Assembly (NCBI RefSeq): GCF_900110485.1
Contig: NZ_FODY01000016.1
Span: 32,295 to 96,294 of the forward strand
Source of the DNA: Propionispora vibrioides
GTDB taxonomy: Bacteria; Bacillota; Negativicutes; Propionisporales; Propionisporaceae
DNA length: 64,000 bases
Reading direction: 5' to 3'
The notes under the pieces are model-generated. The model did no database searches. It was not told the origin of the DNA and saw only the letters and a program-made list of their open reading frames with translations. Of this stretch, positions 60,998 through 64,000 are shown in pieces. The stretch's first letter is position 1. Each line of letters begins with the position of its first letter. Made by a program: the position numbers and the translations under genes.

Positions 60998-61159
60998 AGT
61001 GCCTCCTCCGGCAGAAATCTATAGCAGACCACCGGCCTTTTTGCCGTCAGTCTTCGTTGTCGTCGGCTTACATATATCCGATATGCGCGCCTCCTCCGCC
61101 TTGACTGCCGGCAAAAATTCTCGATGTTACACTACATCTTCCTACCGGATGAGGCACTA
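60998..61159. repeat. MITE family 3, divergent copy (162 bp)
   Basis: Ends AGTGCCTCCTCCGG and CCGGATGAGGCACT, inverted relative to the copies at 62130 and 63064; shares blocks such as GTTGTCGTCGGCTTAC and GCGCGCCTCCTCCGCCTTG. TA at both borders. Located in the 5' UTR of the PTS operon. Confidence 0.75.
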
Positions 61160-61165
61160 GAGACA

Positions 61166-61231
61166 CAAAAAGAGGCTCCGGAAAAGAAATGCTTATCTTC
61201 TCCGGAGCCTCTAGTCTCTCTAGTCAGCTCA
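61166..61231 (-). promoter_or_regulatory. Leader RNA copy 19, upstream of PTS-RLP operon
   Basis: Minus strand: GAGCU-GA, P2 CUAG/CUAG (loop AGAGA), A, GGCUC pairing with GAGCU (5 bp P1 with a closing U-G); GGCTCCGGAGAA opens the terminator closed by TTTCCGGAGCC and a T run. Confidence 0.85.
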
Positions 61232-61247
61232 TTACCATATTATAGAA

Positions 61248-61277
61248 ATCATACTATACGGTTTCTTCTTTAGTCAA
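61248..61277 (-). promoter_or_regulatory. Sigma-A promoter for PTS-RLP operon
   Basis: TTGACT (61272-61277), 18 bp, TATGAT (61248-61253), just past the larE stop codon. Confidence 0.6.
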
Positions 61278-61286
61278 TCCAAATGA

Positions 61287-62111
61287 TCATTTCTCCGATA
61301 ATTCCAGAGTTTCATTCATACTGCCGGTACGGTAACCTTCCAGATCGAGGGTCACAAAAGAAAATCCCAGTTTCTTTAATTCCTGGCTAATCCGCAGCGA
61401 GTTTTCCGGCTGGGCTAACAGGGGAATATCTTTGGCCGCCACTTCGATCCGTGCGATATCGCCATGATGCCTAACCCTGACCTGCCCCGAACAAAGAGTC
61501 TTGACAAAGGCTTCCGCCAGTTCCACCTGCTTCAACCGTTCGGCTGTAACCGGCAGCCCGTAAACAATCCGGGACGACAGACAGGCGGCGCTGAGTTTTT
61601 TCCAGGTCGGCAGACCCCATTCCTTGGACAGGCTGCGGATCTCTTCCTTGGTTATGCCGCATTCCAGCAGCGGGCTGCGTACACCCGGCAACTCGGCAAC
61701 AGCCTGCATGCCTGGCCGGTAATCGGCCAGATCATCGGCATTAGAGCCTTCCAAAACCCAATGAAAGCCCTGCTCTTTAGCCCAGGCGGCAATTACGGTA
61801 AACCGCTCCATTTTGCAATGGTAGCAGCGTTTTTCATCATTCTCAACAAAATTGGCATTATTAAGCTCACTAATCGTAAGCAAAACATGCTTGATGCCCA
61901 ATTTCCCGGCGATCTCCACCGCCTCTTTCCGTTCACTGGCCGGCAACGTCTCAGAACAGGCGGTTACGGCAATTGCCCGGTCATCGTACAAAGCCTGCTT
62001 GGCGGCAGCGGCCAGAAACGTGCTGTCCACCCCGCCCGAAAAGGCGACTACCACACTGCCCATACTGCGCAAAGTGTCCAGCAGCTTTTTAACTTTTTCT
62101 TCTGTATTCAT
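61287..62111 (-). CDS. larE: LarE-type ATP-dependent sulfur transferase
   Basis: 274 aa. PP-loop SGGVDSTF near 25. The sacrificial/cluster Cys lies in ACLSSRIVYG near 175, and a CYHC pair near 100 gives three cysteines in all, the pattern of 4Fe-4S-dependent LarE proteins rather than the single-Cys sacrificial type. LarE adds sulfur to the pyridinium dicarboxylate precursor of the NPN nickel cofactor; no larB or larC is adjacent. It may instead serve another sulfur insertion. Confidence 0.82.
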   Translation of the reverse strand: MNTEEKVKKLLDTLRSMGSVVVAFSGGVDSTFLAAAAKQALYDDRAIAVTACSETLPASERKEAVEIAGKLGIKHVLLTISELNNANFVENDEKRCYHCKMERFTVIAAWAKEQGFHWVLEGSNADDLADYRPGMQAVAELPGVRSPLLECGITKEEIRSLSKEWGLPTWKKLSAACLSSRIVYGLPVTAERLKQVELAEAFVKTLCSGQVRVRHHGDIARIEVAAKDIPLLAQPENSLRISQELKKLGFSFVTLDLEGYRTGSMNETLELSEK

Positions 62112-62129
62112 CTTTCATGCTCCTTTCCC

Positions 62130-62290
62130 AGTGCTCCGCCAACTCTGAAAGTGCAATTACATTTGCGGGAATTTTTGCATAAGGCAGGGCAATGAAGGCG
62201 CGCCTATCGAACATAGGTAAACCGACGGCAACGAAACCTTACAGAAAAAGATCCGTGAAGAAATTGTAATTTCAGAGTTGATGAACCACT
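62130..62290. repeat. MITE family 3, copy A (161 bp)
   Basis: Ends AGTGCTCCGCCAACTCTGAAA and the inverted partner TTTCAGAGTTGATGAACCACT. Direct orientation relative to 63064. Lies upstream of larE. Confidence 0.85.
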
Positions 62291-62337
62291 CTTTGCGTCA
62301 CTTAAATCACAGGTATTTAAGTGACGCCAACTACTAA

Positions 62338-62637
62338 TCATCCTTCCTTTACCTGCAGTCCGGCTCCGGTCAATTTCTGACCCACCGAAGACCAGGAACG
62401 CTTGGCAAAAACCAGAGGGACTCCTCTTAGCTTGGCAAGCTGCTTCACATTCTGCGCCGTATTGTGATTGATGTAATCGGTCAACACAACAATCAGACGA
62501 GTGGCTTTCGGAATGTTGAATTTTTTCTTATCCGCCGCGTTCCTACCTGTAATATGTTCAATATGATGAATGCCTAATTCCTGCAACTCTTTCTCAATTC
62601 TTCCGAGATTATCGGCGCCAATAATTAATACCGACAT
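62338..62637 (-). CDS. DUF2325 domain protein
   Basis: 99 aa, start ATG at 62637 with AGAGG 8 bp upstream. Rossmann-like small domain (MSVLIIGADNLGRIEKELQELGI; VVLTDYINHNTAQNVKQLAKLRGVPLVFAKR), matching DUF2325, whose function is unknown. It is preceded by leader RNA copy 20, so it is a regulon member. Confidence 0.8.
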   Translation of the reverse strand: MSVLIIGADNLGRIEKELQELGIHHIEHITGRNAADKKKFNIPKATRLIVVLTDYINHNTAQNVKQLAKLRGVPLVFAKRSWSSVGQKLTGAGLQVKEG

Positions 62638-62703
62638 CTTTCTCACCTCTTTACATATTGGTCATTCGCTTATGATCAAAACGGCAGTGCCTCTCTGATC
62701 ATA

Positions 62704-62763
62704 TAAAAAGCCGGAATGATGACAATGTCATTCATTCCGGCCTCCGGTTATCCAGTCGGTCGT
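62704..62763 (-). promoter_or_regulatory. Leader RNA copy 20, upstream of DUF2325 gene
   Basis: Minus strand: CGACC-GA, P2 CUGG/CCGG (loop AUAA), A, GGCCG pairing with CGACC (one mismatch); GGCCGGAATGA opens the terminator closed by TCATTCCGGC and TTTTTAT. A TTGACG box at about 62850 may be its promoter. Confidence 0.75.
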
Positions 62764-62898
62764 ATCCTGCGCCGCAGCGCCAACAAAAGAATGCAGCTGC
62801 ATTCTATTCGTGATGGTATTAGTATATGATTATTTCTTATCATATCGTCAATACTGGAATCTGTCAACAAATACTCGCAAAGTTTCGTTTGCTTTTCT

Positions 62899-63063
62899 AG
62901 GGCGTGTTTCAAACTAACGGAATGATTCATGGCGAGTGATTTTGGCGCCAGATGAAGCAAGCTTTTGCAGGCAATAGCGGCCCTTAGTTCAAAAAATTCT
63001 AACAAAGGATGGCACCAAAGACGCCGTTCGGGAACGTTTCTTATAGTTTGAAAAATACGTCTA
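62899..63063. repeat. MITE family 2, copy 2 (165 bp)
   Basis: Ends AGGGCGTGTTTCAAACTA and TAGTTTGAAAAATACGTCT; inverted relative to 20476-20637. It directly abuts the family 3 element at 63064. Confidence 0.82.
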
Positions 63064-63223
63064 GTGCTCCATCAACTTTGAAAGTGCAAATTAAATTTGC
63101 GGGGATTTTTCGCAAGGCAAGGCGGAGGAGGCGCGCCTATCGAACCTAGGTAAGTCGACGACAACCAAGGCTTACGGAAAAAGACCTGTGAAGAAATTGT
63201 AATTTCAGAGTTGGTGGAGCACT
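63064..63223. repeat. MITE family 3, copy B (160 bp)
   Basis: Ends AGTGCTCCATCAACTTTGAAA and TTTCAGAGTTGGTGGAGCACT, with TA at both borders. Closely similar to copy A over its full length. Confidence 0.87.
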
Positions 63224-63272
63224 AGTACTTTGTCAGCCTTAAAACGGTGGAATAAGACTGATAAAGTACTAG
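63221..63272. repeat. Inverted repeat abutting MITE, after sigma factor gene
   Basis: ACTAGTACTTTGTCAG pairs with CTGATAAAGTACTAGT across a 20 bp loop. It abuts the family 3 element and the sigma gene stop codon. Either a very small TA-bounded element or a hairpin that ends the sigma transcript; it has no T run. Confidence 0.5.
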
Positions 63273-63860
63273 TTATGCCGAGCGGAAATATTTTGCCAGC
63301 TTACGCCTTACCCGCTGAATGGCGTTATCCACCGTCTTAGGCTTGCATTGCAATTTTTCCGATATATGGCGCGGCTTATACCCGCATATATACAGCTTTA
63401 TAATGCTTCGTTCACGGTCTGTTAAATAACTTTCGATCACCCACAGCATGGTTTCCACTGCTTCCCGGTCCAATACCACGGCCAGTGGGTCATCCAGCCG
63501 CTGATCCAATACCAGCCTATCCAGAAATTCATCTGTCCCGTTGTCTCCGCTAAAATACAAGGAGCAGGCAGTATTAGCGGCTTTGTGCTTATTCCGGTTG
63601 GCCATCCGGATCGCCGACTTCATCATGTTCTTAATATTAATCAGGGCCGTGACTTCAAAGCTGTATTTTTCATTGTGCTCATAATGTAAAACCGCCTTGT
63701 ACAGTCCCAGCAGTCCCCACTGGTACAAGTCATCCACATCGCCACCCGGCAGGTAATAACGGTTGGCATAGGCGTAAATGCTATTTCTAAAGCGCTTTAC
63801 GATACGGTTAAACTCATCTTCAATGATATTTCCCGAGTCATCAAAACAACAAGTTAGCAT
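63273..63860 (-). CDS. Sigma-70 family factor, SigH-like
   Basis: 195 aa. Region 2 includes DVDDLYQWGLLGLYKAVLHYE (about 40-60); region 4 includes LTDRERSIIKLYICGYKPRHISEKLQCKPKTVDNAIQRVRRKL (about 143-188). Overall pattern fits the SigH/Spo0H-like group (stationary phase, sporulation or competence). GAGGGAT precedes the ATG. Confidence 0.78.
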   Translation of the reverse strand: MLTCCFDDSGNIIEDEFNRIVKRFRNSIYAYANRYYLPGGDVDDLYQWGLLGLYKAVLHYEHNEKYSFEVTALINIKNMMKSAIRMANRNKHKAANTACSLYFSGDNGTDEFLDRLVLDQRLDDPLAVVLDREAVETMLWVIESYLTDRERSIIKLYICGYKPRHISEKLQCKPKTVDNAIQRVRRKLAKYFRSA

Positions 63861-63977
63861 GGTTATCCCTCTACCTTATGATTTATCTAGCATGTCCCCT
63901 GCGACTGCACAGCGGCAAGGACGATGAATGCTTTCTTCTGTCATCCGTCGCTAATATAAAACAAGCATGAATGTAAA

Positions 63978-64000
63978 GTAACACAATAGACTTGTGTTAC
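63978..64000. promoter_or_regulatory. Inverted repeat upstream of sigma gene
   Basis: GTAACACAA-TAGAC-TTGTGTTAC, 9 bp perfect arms with a 5 bp spacer at the window edge. It could be an operator or the end of a larger element cut by the window. Confidence 0.4.

Noticed and set aside
2031..62763. Known riboswitch (SAM-I/S-box, SAM-II, SAM-III, T-box, cobalamin) as explanation for the leaders
   Set aside because: The conserved cores of those classes (for example the S-box GAUGAAGCC-type blocks or the T-box UGGN motif) are absent, and the element is too short for a T-box or cobalamin aptamer.
2031..62763. CRISPR array or REP-type repeat from the recurring AAGGCT/TGATCAG motif
   Set aside because: Copies are dispersed, each upstream of a gene in the same orientation, with variable sequence but conserved pairing and a T run; there is no repeat-spacer periodicity and no cas gene.
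62748..63005. 85-codon ORF on the minus strand
   Set aside because: It runs through leader copy 20 upstream sequence and MITE family 2, with no homology and no ribosome site.
13498..63223. Insertion sequences with transposase
   Set aside because: None of the repeat copies or any ORF in the window encodes a recognisable transposase; the elements are non-autonomous.

Overview
The window looks like part of the chromosome of an anaerobic, diderm, probably spore-forming Firmicute of the Negativicutes (Sporomusaceae-like). The evidence is an SLH-domain porin of the OmpM type, strong AGGAGG ribosome sites, TTGACA/TATAAT promoters, a KinB-like sensor kinase, a SigH-like sigma factor, and oxygen-sensitive enzymes (nitrogenase-like proteins, a siroheme sulfite reductase). 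No rRNA, tRNA or CRISPR array was seen. The lineage call is inference from gene content only.

Most of the window is one sulfur and methionine metabolism island, nearly all on the minus strand. It holds four separate NifD-like/NifK-like pairs (A 3.1-6.0 kb, B 6.5-9.3 kb, C 47.5-50.3 kb, D 52.0-54.9 kb) but only one NifH-like Fe protein (13.7 kb), one NifB (12.1 kb) and one free NifX-like protein (45.9 kb). No NifE/NifN scaffold pair is evident. The four pairs are interleaved with cysteine synthase, a Cys/Met-type PLP enzyme, O-acetylhomoserine sulfhydrylase (MetY), an SsuABC/TauABC-type transporter, a MetIQ methionine transporter, a cystine-type ABC transporter, a YeiH-type exporter, and a sulfur-carrier operon (HcyS/HcyF/HcyD, sulfite reductase, TusA). 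A RuBisCO-like protein is encoded with a galactitol-type PTS. The best reading is a set of nitrogenase-like C-S reductases related to methylthio-alkane reductase. They would release methanethiol or sulfide from organic sulfur compounds, and MetY and its relatives would capture it.

The most striking feature is an apparently undescribed cis-regulatory RNA. Twenty copies of a compact leader lie in front of these operons, all on the minus strand and many directly after a TTGACA promoter. Each has a short stem P1, an asymmetric GA/A internal loop, a covarying hairpin P2, and an intrinsic terminator whose 5' arm is also the 3' strand of P1. P1-P2 and the terminator therefore exclude each other, which is an antitermination design. 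Four operons or genes carry tandem copies. The leader marks the nitrogenase-like pairs, nifH, nifB, the transporters, the HcyS operon, the PTS/RLP operon, a YezD-like gene and the porin, so it appears to define a sulfur-responsive regulon. I cannot assign it to a known riboswitch class.

Other parts: a vitamin B6 salvage set (ECF S component, PdxK, divergent MocR/PdxR regulator) at 17-20 kb; an amidohydrolase at 15.6 kb; c-di-GMP proteins at 20.7 and 39.9 kb; an AT-rich plus-strand group (sensor kinase, GNAT-cNMP fusion, then a radical SAM protein) at 26-30.8 kb; a sigma-54 activator next to two small paired membrane proteins with a near-perfect -24/-12 promoter at 36.6-39.4 kb; LarE, a DUF2325 protein and a SigH-like sigma factor at the right end. 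Three families of about 160 bp MITE-like repeats (eight copies) sit between genes, several directly beside the leader RNAs.
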